This document shows, piece by piece, positions 1-7,664 of a stretch of DNA of 64,000 nt. Under the pieces are notes generated by a model. The model made no database searches, was not told the DNA's origin, and saw only the letters and a program-made list of their open reading frames with translations. Position numbers and translations under genes: made by a program. This DNA comes from Streptomyces sp. MJM8645 (lineage in GTDB: Bacteria > Actinomycetota > Actinomycetes > Streptomycetales > Streptomycetaceae): NCBI RefSeq assembly GCF_001625365.1, contig NZ_LJJF01000001.1:4103001-4167000 (forward strand), given 5' to 3'. How positions within the stretch are numbered: the stretch's first letter is position 1; each line of letters begins with the position of its first letter.

Positions 1-15
1 CAAGCGTCCGGGATG

Positions 16-35
16 CCGGGGCCTGCGGGCCCCGG
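16..35 (+). terminator. GC-rich stem-loop before the anti-sigma gene
   Basis: An 8-bp perfect stem (positions 16-23 pairing with 28-35, loop of 4) lies about 85 bp upstream of the first gene. There is no T-tract. In Streptomyces the gene preceding this anti-sigma factor is bldG, and both mono- and polycistronic bldG transcripts are known, so an intergenic attenuator is plausible here. That bldG lies just outside the window is inferred from synteny, not seen. Confidence 0.35.
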
Positions 36-120
36 TGCTTCCCGGCCGCCCCGGGGCCGGTTCCGCCGGCCCGCAGGGGCCGCATCGTCGGCCCTGGTCG
101 GAGCACCCCGAAGGGGAGAG

Positions 121-540
121 ATGGCAACCGTCGAACTTCGATTCAGTGCGCTTCCGGAGCACGTGCGAACGGCCCGGCTGGTCGCCGCGGCTGTCGCGAG
201 ACGGGCCGGGGTCGACGAGTCGGTGCTCGACGAGGTACGGCTCGCGGTCGGTGAGGCCTGCTCCCGTGCGGTCGGCCTGCACCAGCGCGGCGGCATCGGT
301 GGCACGGTCCGGGTCGCGTTGACCGACCAGGAGAAGCGTTTCCTCATCGAGGTCGAGGACGAGGCCGGCCCCGCCGCCGTCCCGGCCCCCGGCGCCGCCG
401 AGGGGGCGGACCCGGACGAGGACACCCTCGGCCTCGCCGTGATCACCGGTCTGGTCGAGGACCTTGAGGTCACCAACGGCACGGACGGCGGCCTGATCCG
501 GATGAGCTGGCCGGTCTCGGTCGAGTCCGTGGTGGTCTGA
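121..540 (+). CDS. RsbW-like anti-sigma factor / ATP-binding protein (BldG-partner type)
   Basis: A 139-residue cytoplasmic protein of the HATPase_c anti-sigma family, which bind sigma factors or anti-anti-sigma partners such as BldG. The start at 121 is chosen because the purine-rich sequence AAGGGGAGAG sits directly upstream and the protein then begins MATVELRFSALPEHVRTARL, as in this family; the in-frame region upstream is low-complexity Pro/Arg. The helix VRLAVGEACSRAVGLH (about residues 40-55) corresponds to the N-box, but an Arg stands where the usual Mg-ATP-binding Asn would be, so ATP binding or kinase activity may be altered. A glycine box is visible in LGLAVITGL (about 103-111). Gene order (then methyltransferase, topA, tmk fusion, delta prime) matches the S. 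coelicolor SCO3548 neighbourhood from memory. Confidence 0.8.
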   Translation: MATVELRFSALPEHVRTARLVAAAVARRAGVDESVLDEVRLAVGEACSRAVGLHQRGGIGGTVRVALTDQEKRFLIEVEDEAGPAAVPAPGAAEGADPDEDTLGLAVITGLVEDLEVTNGTDGGLIRMSWPVSVESVVV

Positions 541-653
541 GGGCCCGGCCTTCGGCGTGCCTCGTGTGCCCGGGGTGGTCCGGGCGTCGGCCCGGTCCTC
601 TGGGACGCGTTGAAACGTTGTTGAATCTGGCGGTTCGCTGCTTCCGGCACGAT

Positions 654-678
654 CGGGTCCGATCGGTGATCGGACCCG
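654..678 (+). terminator. 11-bp stem-loop after the anti-sigma gene
   Basis: CGGGTCCGATC (654-664) and its exact reverse complement (668-678) flank a 3-nt loop, 114 bp after the anti-sigma stop codon. The hairpin lacks a T-tract, which is common for Streptomyces intrinsic terminators. A protein-binding operator for the lipoprotein gene downstream is an alternative. Confidence 0.5.
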
Positions 679-695
679 TCGCGACAAGGAAGCCC

Positions 696-882
696 CTGCG
701 GATTCGCATTCTGTGGCTGGGCGCAGGCAGGACAGGCCGCCGCCATGCTGGAGGCCGCACCCACCACCGAGGCGCTCCGGGTCGAGCTGCCGATCAGCTC
801 CTCGGTGAGCACCTGGGGCGAAGAGGTCTACTTCGGCACGCCGGTCGGCGTGCCGCGTGCCGTCCGGCCCGGCGATCCGATC
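696..882 (+). pseudogene. Frameshifted remnant of a cyclophilin-like (DUF369) protein
   Basis: Two reading frames carry consecutive parts of one recognisable small protein. The first (from 696) reads LRIRILWLGAG, the usual beginning of cyclophilin-like fold proteins. From about 736 the frame shifts and continues AAAMLEAAPTTEALRVELPI and then STWGEEVYFGTPV, the diagnostic core of the family (consensus LP-x-W-G-E-E-x-Y-F). The C-terminal half, including the expected FGPTP-like motif, is not found in any frame downstream. This is the main content of the 485-bp gap between the anti-sigma and lipoprotein genes; the rest (883-1025) shows only the lipoprotein leader. Family membership is judged from memory of the motif. 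Confidence 0.45.
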
Positions 883-1025
883 CGCCCGATCCGTGTCGAG
901 CGCGCCCGAGCGGGGCCGGGCACTCGGTGGGGGCACCGGAGGTCCGGGAACCGGTCGGCAGGCGGCGGACATCGGCCGTGTAGGTTCGACGACCGAAGAC
1001 GACCGAAACCGAAAGGCTCCTCCCG

Positions 1026-1751
1026 GTGAACAAGCGACTGCTGGCCGTACCCGTCCTCGGCGCGCTGCTCGCGTTCGGCGCCGTCGGCTGCGGCGGCGAC
1101 GACAACGGCAAGCAGCTGGAGTCCTGGGCGTCGAACGTCTGTGGCTCGGCCAAGGACCCGATCGTCCAGGCGCAGGCCGCGCTCGCCGACACCGCCCAGG
1201 TGAAGACCGGCGAGACCCCGACCGAGCTGCAGAAGCGGCTCTCGACGGACATCGGGCGGCTGGCCAAGACCAACCAGGACATCGCGGCGGCCATCACCGC
1301 GGCCGGGGTGCCCAAGGTGAAGGACGGCGAGAACCTGCAGAAGGACGCCGTCGCCGAGTTGACCAAGGCGGCCGACGGCTATCAGGACATCCAGAAGAAG
1401 CTGGACGCCGTGACCAACACCGACCAGTCGAAGTTCGCGGACGGCCTGCGCAGCATCTCGGACCAGATCCAGCAGTTGGCCTCGCTGTCCACGCAGGCGC
1501 AGGGCAAGCTGCAGCGCGGCGACCTCGGCGCGGCCATGGCCAAGCAGGACGGCTGCAAGCCCGCCGCCGCGGCCCCGGGCGGCGCGTCCGCCACCCCGAG
1601 CGCCGGGGCGCCCGGCGGGACGCCCGCGCCCGGCGCGACGGACGGCGCGAGCCCGTCGACCACCCCCTCCGCGGGCACCGACACCACCCCGGCGAGCCCG
1701 CCCGCCGCCCCGCCGACCACCCCGACCACCCCCGTGCCCAGCGCGAGCTGA
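1026..1751 (+). CDS. Secreted lipoprotein, function unknown
   Basis: A 241-residue protein starting at GTG 1026. It has a lipoprotein signal peptide: MNKRLL, a hydrophobic stretch, and the lipobox AVGC with Cys22. The mature part (about 25-170) is helical and rich in Gln, Asp and Lys, suggesting an extracytoplasmic helical bundle. The tail (about 175-241) is a low-complexity Ala/Pro/Gly/Ser/Thr stretch that may span or anchor in the cell wall. The 3' end is odd: a 56-bp segment containing the last 18 codons is duplicated in tandem across the stop codon. No catalytic motif was recognised. It lies alone between hairpin-bearing intergenic regions and is likely transcribed on its own. Confidence 0.75.
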   Translation: MNKRLLAVPVLGALLAFGAVGCGGDDNGKQLESWASNVCGSAKDPIVQAQAALADTAQVKTGETPTELQKRLSTDIGRLAKTNQDIAAAITAAGVPKVKDGENLQKDAVAELTKAADGYQDIQKKLDAVTNTDQSKFADGLRSISDQIQQLASLSTQAQGKLQRGDLGAAMAKQDGCKPAAAAPGGASATPSAGAPGGTPAPGATDGASPSTTPSAGTDTTPASPPAAPPTTPTTPVPSAS

Positions 1752-1806
1752 GCCCGCCCGCCGCCCCGCCGACCACCCCGACCACCCCCGTGCCCAGCGC
1801 GAGCTG
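1695..1806 (+). repeat. 56-bp tandem duplication across a stop codon
   Basis: Positions 1695-1750 are repeated exactly at 1751-1806. The first copy encodes the end of the lipoprotein (SPPAAPPTTPTTPVPSAS) and the junction supplies the TGA stop at 1749-1751. The unit is not a multiple of 3, so without that stop the second copy would be read in another frame. This looks like a recent slippage or recombination event in C-rich DNA. Confidence 0.9.
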
Positions 1807-1945
1807 AGCCCGGGGCCGTCGGGCCGGCCGCCCCGGCGCCGGTCCGGAGGGTGCCCGACCCTGCCCCCGACCCGCCCCCGAAGACGGCCCCCGACCCGCC
1901 CCGGACCCGGCGGCCGCCCGGTCCGGGGCGGGGGACAATGGCGGG

Positions 1946-3478
1946 GTGATCAGTAGCCCCGTTCTCGACCAGACCCGCCTCGCCAAGTTGCGTGAGGCGC
2001 TGCTCGCCGCCTCGTTCACCGCCGATGGCTGCCTCGACCTGCTCGGGCCCACCGGCTATGCGGCGTTGGCCCGTAGCGAGGCCGTGCCGGCGCTCCGGGC
2101 GACCAGGGGCGGCAGCCCGCTGGAGACGCTGGTCCGGCTGTTCCTGCTCCAGCAGCCGGTGCCGTACCGGGTGGCCGCGGCCGCGCTGCCGGTCGAGGAC
2201 TGCCTGGCCGACGGCTGGCTGCGCTCCGACGGTGAGCTGGTGCGGGCGACGGTGGACGTCCGGCCGTACGCCAACGAGGTGGCCGGGATGGACAGTTCGG
2301 ACGCCTGGGTGGTGTCCGACCTGGGCTGCGCGGTGGGTGGCGCGGGCGGTATCGGATCCGGCGAGACCGCGCACGGGGTGGCCCGCAAGGACCTGGTGCT
2401 CGGGGTCGGCGGCGCGTCGACGACGCTGGCCAACATCACCGTGCGCCGTCCGGTCCGGTCCGCGCTGGACCTCGGTTCGGGTTCCGGTGTGCAGGCGCTG
2501 CACGCGGCCCGGCACGCCGGGCAGGTGACCACCACCGACCTGAACCCCCGCGCGCTGCGCTTCTCCGAGCTGACCCTGGCGCTGTCCGGTTTCGAGCGGC
2601 GGGAGGCACTCACCGGCAGCCTCTTCGAGCCGGTCGGGGAGCGCCGGTTCGACCTGATCGTCTCCAACCCGCCGTTCGTGATCTCGCCGACCGGCCGGTT
2701 CACCTACCGCGACGGCGGCATGGCCGGCGACGACCTGTGCCGCAGCCTGGTCCGCTCGGCCGCCGACCACCTGGAGCCGGGCGGCTACTGCCAGTTGCTC
2801 GCCAACTGGCAGCACGTCAAGGGCGAGGACTGGCACGAGCGGCTGGCCGGCTGGGTGGCGGGCACCGGACTGGACGCCTGGATCGTCCAGCGGGAGGTCC
2901 AGGACGTCGCCCAGTACGCCGAGTTGTGGCTGCGGGACGGCGGCGATCACCGCGGTCCGGGCGGCGACTACCAGGCCCGGTACGGCGAGTGGCTGGACGC
3001 CTTCGAGGCGGGCCGGGTCGAGGGCATCGGCATGGGCTGGATCACCCTGCGGGCGAGCGGCGCGGAGCGCCCGACCGTCCGGGTGGAGGAGTGGCCGCAC
3101 CCGGTGGAGCAGCCGCTGGGCCCGCACATCGAGGAGTGGTTCGACCGGCAGGACTTCCTGCGTTCGCACGACGACGCGGGCCTGCTCGCGACCCGTTACG
3201 TGCTGGCCGACGAGGTGGTCCAGGAGCAGGTCGGCGAGCCGGGCGCGGAGGACCCGGAGCACGTGATCCTGCGTCACAACCGGGGCATGCGGCGGGCCAC
3301 CAAGGTGGACACGGTGGGTGCCGGTTTCGTCGGGGTCTGTGACGGTTCGCTGTCGGCGGGCGAGATCGTGGACGCCATCGCGCAGTTGCTCGGCGAGGAC
3401 CGGGTGGTCCTGCGGGACCGGGTGCCCGAGTCGCTGCGGCTGCTGACCGAGCAGGGGTTCATCCGCCCGGCAGGCTGA
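1946..3478 (+). CDS. Class I SAM-dependent methyltransferase, N6-adenine/N5-glutamine type
   Basis: A 510-residue protein starting at GTG 1946. The central domain (about 165-335) has the AdoMet motif ALDLGSGSGVQAL (about 173-185) and the catalytic motif SNPPFVIS (about 239-246), the (N/D)PP(Y/F) signature of enzymes methylating amide or exocyclic nitrogens. An N-terminal domain of about 150 residues and a C-terminal domain (about 390-510, winged-helix-like) flank it, as in the large actinobacterial methyltransferases of this type found near topA. Substrate is unknown; by motif class it could be a glutamine of a translation or cell-wall protein, or nucleic acid. No operon partner is visible. 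Confidence 0.8.
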   Translation: MISSPVLDQTRLAKLREALLAASFTADGCLDLLGPTGYAALARSEAVPALRATRGGSPLETLVRLFLLQQPVPYRVAAAALPVEDCLADGWLRSDGELVRATVDVRPYANEVAGMDSSDAWVVSDLGCAVGGAGGIGSGETAHGVARKDLVLGVGGASTTLANITVRRPVRSALDLGSGSGVQALHAARHAGQVTTTDLNPRALRFSELTLALSGFERREALTGSLFEPVGERRFDLIVSNPPFVISPTGRFTYRDGGMAGDDLCRSLVRSAADHLEPGGYCQLLANWQHVKGEDWHERLAGWVAGTGLDAWIVQREVQDVAQYAELWLRDGGDHRGPGGDYQARYGEWLDAFEAGRVEGIGMGWITLRASGAERPTVRVEEWPHPVEQPLGPHIEEWFDRQDFLRSHDDAGLLATRYVLADEVVQEQVGEPGAEDPEHVILRHNRGMRRATKVDTVGAGFVGVCDGSLSAGEIVDAIAQLLGEDRVVLRDRVPESLRLLTEQGFIRPAG

Positions 3479-3671
3479 CCCGGTTCACCTGGCGCGGCGC
3501 GCCTGACCCGCGGGGCACCCGGCGCGGCGTCCTCGGGGTGATGCACCCGGGCGCGGCGCCCTCGGTGCGGCGCCCCTGGCGGGGGCGGTCGGCGCCGGTT
3601 CACCTTCCCGTACTCCCCGGTTCGTCCGGCGGTCTCCGGTCGGCCGCCGCGCGTTGGCCCCCTGCTGTGAG

Positions 3672-3698
3672 GCTCTGTCCACAGGCTGTGGACAGAGC
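3672..3698. promoter_or_regulatory. 27-bp perfect palindrome with DnaA-box-like arms
   Basis: GCTCTGTCCACAG (3672-3684) and its exact reverse complement (3686-3698) flank a single G. Each arm contains CTGTCCACA, one base away from the Streptomyces DnaA box TTGTCCACA, in convergent orientation. The palindrome ends 20 bp before the GTG start of the next gene, so it could be an operator, a paired DnaA site or a hairpin occluding the start. The sequence alone does not discriminate between these. Confidence 0.6.
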
Positions 3699-3718
3699 TG
3701 GGGAGCCGGGGGCCAGGG

Positions 3719-4177
3719 GTGGACACGACGACGGCGACGGTGGGCGGGCTGGTGCTCGCCCTCTTCGGTGGCGTGCTGCTGCTCTGGTGCGCCGCCGAGG
3801 TGCGCCTGCGCCACCGGATGCGCCGCTCGGGGGCGTCGGCGGTGGCCACGGTCGTGGCCGAGGACGAGGCGCACGGCCAGCTCGACAGCGCCCCGCTGCT
3901 CTCCTTCTCCGTCCTGCCCCCGGCCGAAGGTGCCGGAGCTGGCCGGATCGCCGAGCTGGTGCTCACCCGTCCGCGCGGACACACCCCGCTGCGCCGTCCG
4001 GACCGCTTCACTCCGGGTGCCCCGGTGCGGATCTGCTACGACCCGCGCCGCCCGAGCCGGGTGGTGCTGGCGGCCGGGGAGGTCCGCCGGGCCGCCGTCG
4101 CCGACCTGCTGTGGAGCGTGCTCGGCATGGGTTGTCTGGCGGCGGGTGCCGGGCTGCTCGTGGCGGTCAACGGCTGA
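3719..4177 (+). CDS. Small membrane protein of DUF3592 type
   Basis: A 152-residue protein with one hydrophobic helix near the N-terminus (about 8-28, GGLVLALFGGVLLLWCAAEV) and one at the C-terminus (about 122-148). Between them is a soluble beta-rich domain with the phrase RICYDPRRPSRVVLA, typical of the DUF3592 family in which a small beta-domain is held between two membrane helices. The start is GTG 3719, preceded by GGGGGCCAGGG. Function of the family is unknown. The palindrome at 3672-3698 immediately upstream may control it. It is followed by a terminator-like hairpin at 4191, so it is probably monocistronic. Confidence 0.7.
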   Translation: MDTTTATVGGLVLALFGGVLLLWCAAEVRLRHRMRRSGASAVATVVAEDEAHGQLDSAPLLSFSVLPPAEGAGAGRIAELVLTRPRGHTPLRRPDRFTPGAPVRICYDPRRPSRVVLAAGEVRRAAVADLLWSVLGMGCLAAGAGLLVAVNG

Positions 4178-4190
4178 ATCCTGGGCGTAC

Positions 4191-4208
4191 GCCCGACCCC
4201 GGTCGGGC
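4191..4208 (+). terminator. Stem-loop terminator after the DUF3592 gene
   Basis: GCCCGACC (4191-4198) and GGTCGGGC (4201-4208) are perfect reverse complements, 13 bp after the stop codon, giving a realistic 7-bp stem with a 4-nt loop. A second GC-rich hairpin (GGCCCC 4241-4246 with GGGGCC 4262-4267) follows. No T-tract is present. Confidence 0.5.
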
Positions 4209-4279
4209 TCGCCGGGAACCGGTGGCCGGCGCTCTGCGGAGGCCCCGCTGCGGCCCTCCGTGGGGCCGTCGATATTCCG

Positions 4280-4450
4280 TTGACAGATTTTGAAATCCGT
4301 CATTCCATCCTCCGGAACCCGCCGAACCCCCCCTCCACGGGGCGCGAACCTCTGTCATCGGGTTACCGTTCGAGTGGCGTCGGTGAGCCCGGCAAAGTGA
4401 AAACGCGGGATCCTTCCGTTTGACAAGAGTGGCCGGGGTACGGTCACACT
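4280..4450 (+). promoter_or_regulatory. topA upstream region with two TTGACA boxes
   Basis: The 390-bp gap between the DUF3592 gene and topA holds no supported gene. It has two perfect -35 hexamers, TTGACA at 4280-4285 and at 4420-4425. The second is followed after 19 bp by CACACT (4445-4450), a reasonable -10 (TANNNT class). The first has no good -10 at 17-18 bp but is followed by the palindrome GATTTTGAAATC. Two promoters would fit reports that topA in S. coelicolor is transcribed from more than one promoter and responds to supercoiling; this is inference. Confidence 0.45.
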
Positions 4451-4567
4451 CCGCTGGTGGGGTCGTCGTACAGCGGCAGCCCCGGGGCGGTGGAGGGGTC
4501 GGGCGGAGCGCAGCCCGTGCTGCCGGCGCCGACCAGCCCAGATAAGGACCGGGAGAGAAGAGCGAAG

Positions 4568-7435
4568 GTGTCCCCGAGCAGCGAGACCGCGCACGGACAG
4601 CGACTCGTCATTGTCGAGTCGCCGGCCAAGGCGAAGACGATCAAGGGCTACCTGGGCCCCGGCTACATCGTCGAGGCGAGCGTCGGGCACATCCGCGACC
4701 TCCCCAGTACCGCGGCGGAGGTCCCGGACAAGTACACCGGCGAGGTGCGCCGCCTCGGGGTGGACGTCGACCACGACTTCGCCCCCATCTACGTGGTCAA
4801 CGCGGACAAGAAGTCCCAGGTCAGCAAGTTGAAGTCGCTGCTCGCGGAGTCCGACGAGCTCTTCCTCGCCACCGATGAGGACCGCGAGGGCGAGGCCATC
4901 GCGTGGCACCTCCAGCAGGTGCTCAAGCCCAAGGTGCCGGTGCACCGGATGGTCTTCCACGAGATCACCAAGACGGCGATCCAGGAGGCGGTGGCCAACC
5001 CGCGCGAGCTCAACCAGCGCCTGGTCGACGCCCAGGAGACCCGCCGAATCCTCGACCGCCTCTACGGCTTCGAGGTCTCGCCGGTGCTGTGGAAGAAGGT
5101 CATGCCGAAGCTCTCGGCGGGCCGGGTGCAGTCCGTCGCGACCCGGCTGGTGGTCGAGCGCGAGCGCGAGCGGATCGCCTTCCGCACCGCCTCGTACTGG
5201 GACCTGGTCGGCACCTTCGGTACCGGCCGCACCCCGGCCGACGCGGCCAACCCGGAGACCCTCGGCGCCCGCCTGTCCTCGGTGGACGGCAAGCGGATCG
5301 CCACCGGCCGCGACTTCGGCTCGGACGGTCGGCTGAAGGCCGGCAGCGCCAACACGCTGCACCTGGACGAGCAGGCCGCCCGGCAGCTGGCCGCCGCCCT
5401 GGAGCAGACCGCGTTCAGCGTCCGCAGCGTCGAGTCCAAGCCCTACCGCCGCTCGCCGTACGCGCCGTTCCGCACCACCACGCTCCAGCAGGAGGCCAGC
5501 CGCAAGCTGGGCTTCGGCGCCAAGCGGACCATGCAGGTGGCCCAGAAGCTGTACGAGAACGGCTTCATCACCTATATGCGCACCGACTCCACCACGCTGT
5601 CGGAGACCGCGATCTCCGCCGCCCGCGCGCAGGTCACCCAGCTGTACGGGGCCGACTACCTGCCGGACGCCCCGCGCACCTACGCCAGCAAGGTCAAGAA
5701 CGCGCAGGAGGCGCACGAGGCCGTCCGCCCCTCCGGCGACCGCTTCCGCACCCCCGCCGAGACCGGCCTGACCGGTGACGACTTCCGGCTCTACGAGCTG
5801 ATCTGGATGCGCACCGTCGCCTCCCAGATGAAGGACGCGGTCGGCCAGTCGGTGACCGTCAAGGTCGGCGGCGCGTCCGCGGACGGCCGTGACGTCGAGT
5901 TCTCCGCCTCCGGCAAGATCATCACCTTCCACGGCTTCCTCAAGGCCTACGTCGAGGGCGCGGACGACCCGAACGCCGAGCTGGACGACCGTGAGCGCCG
6001 GCTGCCGCAGGTCGTCGAGGGCGACCCGCTGGCCGCCGAGCAGCTCACCCCCGAGGGCCACGCCACCAAGCCGCCGGCCCGCTACACCGAGGCCTCGCTG
6101 GTCAAGGAGCTGGAGGACCGGGAGATCGGTCGCCCCTCCACCTACGCGTCGATCATCGACACGATCATCCAGCGCCGGTACGTGTTCAAGAAGGGGACGG
6201 CGCTCGTCCCGTCCTTCCTCTCCTTCGCCGTGGTCAACCTCCTGGAGAAGCACTTCGGCCGGCTGGTCGACTACGACTTCACCGCCAAGATGGAGGACGA
6301 CCTCGACCGGATCGCGGCCGGCGAGGCCAAGTCCGTGCCGTGGCTGAAGCGCTTCTACTTCGGCGAGGGCGACGGCCACGCGACCGGCGGCGCCGCCGAG
6401 GCCGGCAACGGCGACGGCGACCACCTGGGCGGCCTGAAGGAACTGGTCACCGACCTCGGCGCGATCGACGCCCGGGAGATCAGCTCGTTCCGGATCAGCG
6501 ACGACATCACCCTGCGGGTCGGCCGCTACGGCCCGTACGTCGAGCGCGCCTCCGACGTCGAGGGCGAGCCCGGCCAGCGCGCCGACATCCCCGACGAGCT
6601 GCCGCCGGACGAGCTCACCGTCGAGCTGGCCGAGGAACTGCTGGCCAAGCCCAGCGGCGACTTCGAGCTCGGCCCGGACCCGGTCAGCGGCAACATGCTG
6701 GTCGCCAAGGACGGCCGCTACGGCCCCTACGTGACCGAGATCCTGCCCGAGGGCACGCCCAAGACCGGCAAGAACGCGGTCAAGCCGCGCACCGCCTCGC
6801 TGCTGAAGACGATGTCGTTGGACGCCGTCACCCTGGAGGACGCGCTGCGGCTGCTCTCGCTGCCGCGCGTGGTCGGCGCCGACGCCGAGGGCGTGGAGAT
6901 CACCGCGCAGAACGGCCGCTACGGCCCGTACCTCAAGCGCGGCACCGACTCCCGCTCGCTCACCGACGAGGAGCAGATGTTCACGGTCACCCTGGAGGAG
7001 GCCCTGGCCATCTACGCCCAGCCCAAGCAGCGCGGCCGGGCCGCCGCCGCCCCGCCGCTCAAGGAGCTGGGCACCGACCCGGTCAGCGAGCGTCCCGTCG
7101 TGGTCAAGGACGGCCGCTTCGGACCGTACGTGACCGATGGTGAGACCAACGCCACGCTCCGCAAGGACGACGAGGTCGAGACCATCACGCCGGAGCGCGG
7201 CTACGAGCTGCTCGCCGAGAAGCGGGCGCGCGGGCCGGTGAAGAAGACGGCGAAGAAGGCCCCGGCGAAGAAGGCCCCGGCCAAGAAGGCGACGGCGACC
7301 AAGACCGCGGCCACCAAGACCGCGGCCGCGAAGAAGACCGCCGCCAAGAAGACCGCGACGAAGGCGACCGCGGCGAAGAAGACGGCGGCCAAGAAGACCG
7401 CCGTCGGGAAGGCCGCGGCCACCGACGAGGGCTGA
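4568..7435 (+). CDS. topA: DNA topoisomerase I (type IA)
   Basis: Relaxes negatively supercoiled DNA through a transient 5'-phosphotyrosine break. The 955-residue protein is the usual length for Streptomyces TopA. Start GTG 4568 is chosen over the in-frame ATG at 4457 because the protein then begins MSPSSETAHGQRLVIVESPA, like its relatives, and GGGAGAGAAGAG lies just upstream. Toprim domain: VIVESPAKAKTIKGYLGPG near the N-terminus and ATDEDREGEAIAWHL (about 100-114). The catalytic tyrosine is Y336 in FITYMRTDST. The C-terminal part has four zinc-free repeats marked GRYGPYV, GRYGPYV, GRYGPYL and GRFGPYV, then a tail of about 65 residues dominated by Lys, Ala and Thr, a Streptomyces feature linked to processivity. 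It is essential housekeeping and stands as its own transcription unit. Confidence 0.97.
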   Translation: MSPSSETAHGQRLVIVESPAKAKTIKGYLGPGYIVEASVGHIRDLPSTAAEVPDKYTGEVRRLGVDVDHDFAPIYVVNADKKSQVSKLKSLLAESDELFLATDEDREGEAIAWHLQQVLKPKVPVHRMVFHEITKTAIQEAVANPRELNQRLVDAQETRRILDRLYGFEVSPVLWKKVMPKLSAGRVQSVATRLVVERERERIAFRTASYWDLVGTFGTGRTPADAANPETLGARLSSVDGKRIATGRDFGSDGRLKAGSANTLHLDEQAARQLAAALEQTAFSVRSVESKPYRRSPYAPFRTTTLQQEASRKLGFGAKRTMQVAQKLYENGFITYMRTDSTTLSETAISAARAQVTQLYGADYLPDAPRTYASKVKNAQEAHEAVRPSGDRFRTPAETGLTGDDFRLYELIWMRTVASQMKDAVGQSVTVKVGGASADGRDVEFSASGKIITFHGFLKAYVEGADDPNAELDDRERRLPQVVEGDPLAAEQLTPEGHATKPPARYTEASLVKELEDREIGRPSTYASIIDTIIQRRYVFKKGTALVPSFLSFAVVNLLEKHFGRLVDYDFTAKMEDDLDRIAAGEAKSVPWLKRFYFGEGDGHATGGAAEAGNGDGDHLGGLKELVTDLGAIDAREISSFRISDDITLRVGRYGPYVERASDVEGEPGQRADIPDELPPDELTVELAEELLAKPSGDFELGPDPVSGNMLVAKDGRYGPYVTEILPEGTPKTGKNAVKPRTASLLKTMSLDAVTLEDALRLLSLPRVVGADAEGVEITAQNGRYGPYLKRGTDSRSLTDEEQMFTVTLEEALAIYAQPKQRGRAAAAPPLKELGTDPVSERPVVVKDGRFGPYVTDGETNATLRKDDEVETITPERGYELLAEKRARGPVKKTAKKAPAKKAPAKKATATKTAATKTAAAKKTAAKKTATKATAAKKTAAKKTAVGKAAATDEG

Positions 7436-7477
7436 TCTCCTCCGGATCCTCCGGCAGGGGGCTCCGTCGGTGCCGCT

Positions 7478-7495
7478 GCCGGCGCCTTCGCCGGC
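7478..7495 (+). terminator. Stem-loop after topA
   Basis: GCCGGCG (7478-7484) pairs with CGCCGGC (7489-7495) around the loop CCTT, 42 bp after the topA stop codon. It is short and lacks a T-tract, so it is a modest terminator candidate. Confidence 0.35.
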
Positions 7496-7651
7496 GCCTC
7501 CGCCAGTGCCCCGCCAGTGCTTACGGGCCCGCGACCCCACCCCGGGGACGCGGGCCCGAGGCCGGTCGGACGGTGTGCGCGGAACGTCACAACCCGGTGA
7601 TGAGCGGGATCCGGAACCCCGTTCATCTCATTCCGGTCAACCCCAGCCCGC

Positions 7652-7664
7652 TACGCTGACCGTA
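7652..7664 (+). promoter_or_regulatory. -10 element placed for a leaderless thymidylate kinase mRNA
   Basis: TACGCT (7652-7657) fits the actinobacterial -10 consensus TANNNT and ends 6 bp before the ATG at 7664, placing the transcription start at or next to the start codon. No Shine-Dalgarno sequence is visible upstream of this ATG, consistent with a leaderless message. A -35 is not convincing. Confidence 0.4.

Noticed and set aside
1382..3277. A 631-residue minus-strand frame across the lipoprotein and methyltransferase genes
   Set aside because: No domain or signal is seen, and the plus strand has a clear lipobox and an NPPF methyltransferase motif in the same interval.
3672..3698. A replication origin or DnaA box cluster
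   Set aside because: Only one pair of imperfect boxes is present, and oriC genes (dnaA, dnaN) are absent; the topA/tmk region is not the Streptomyces origin.
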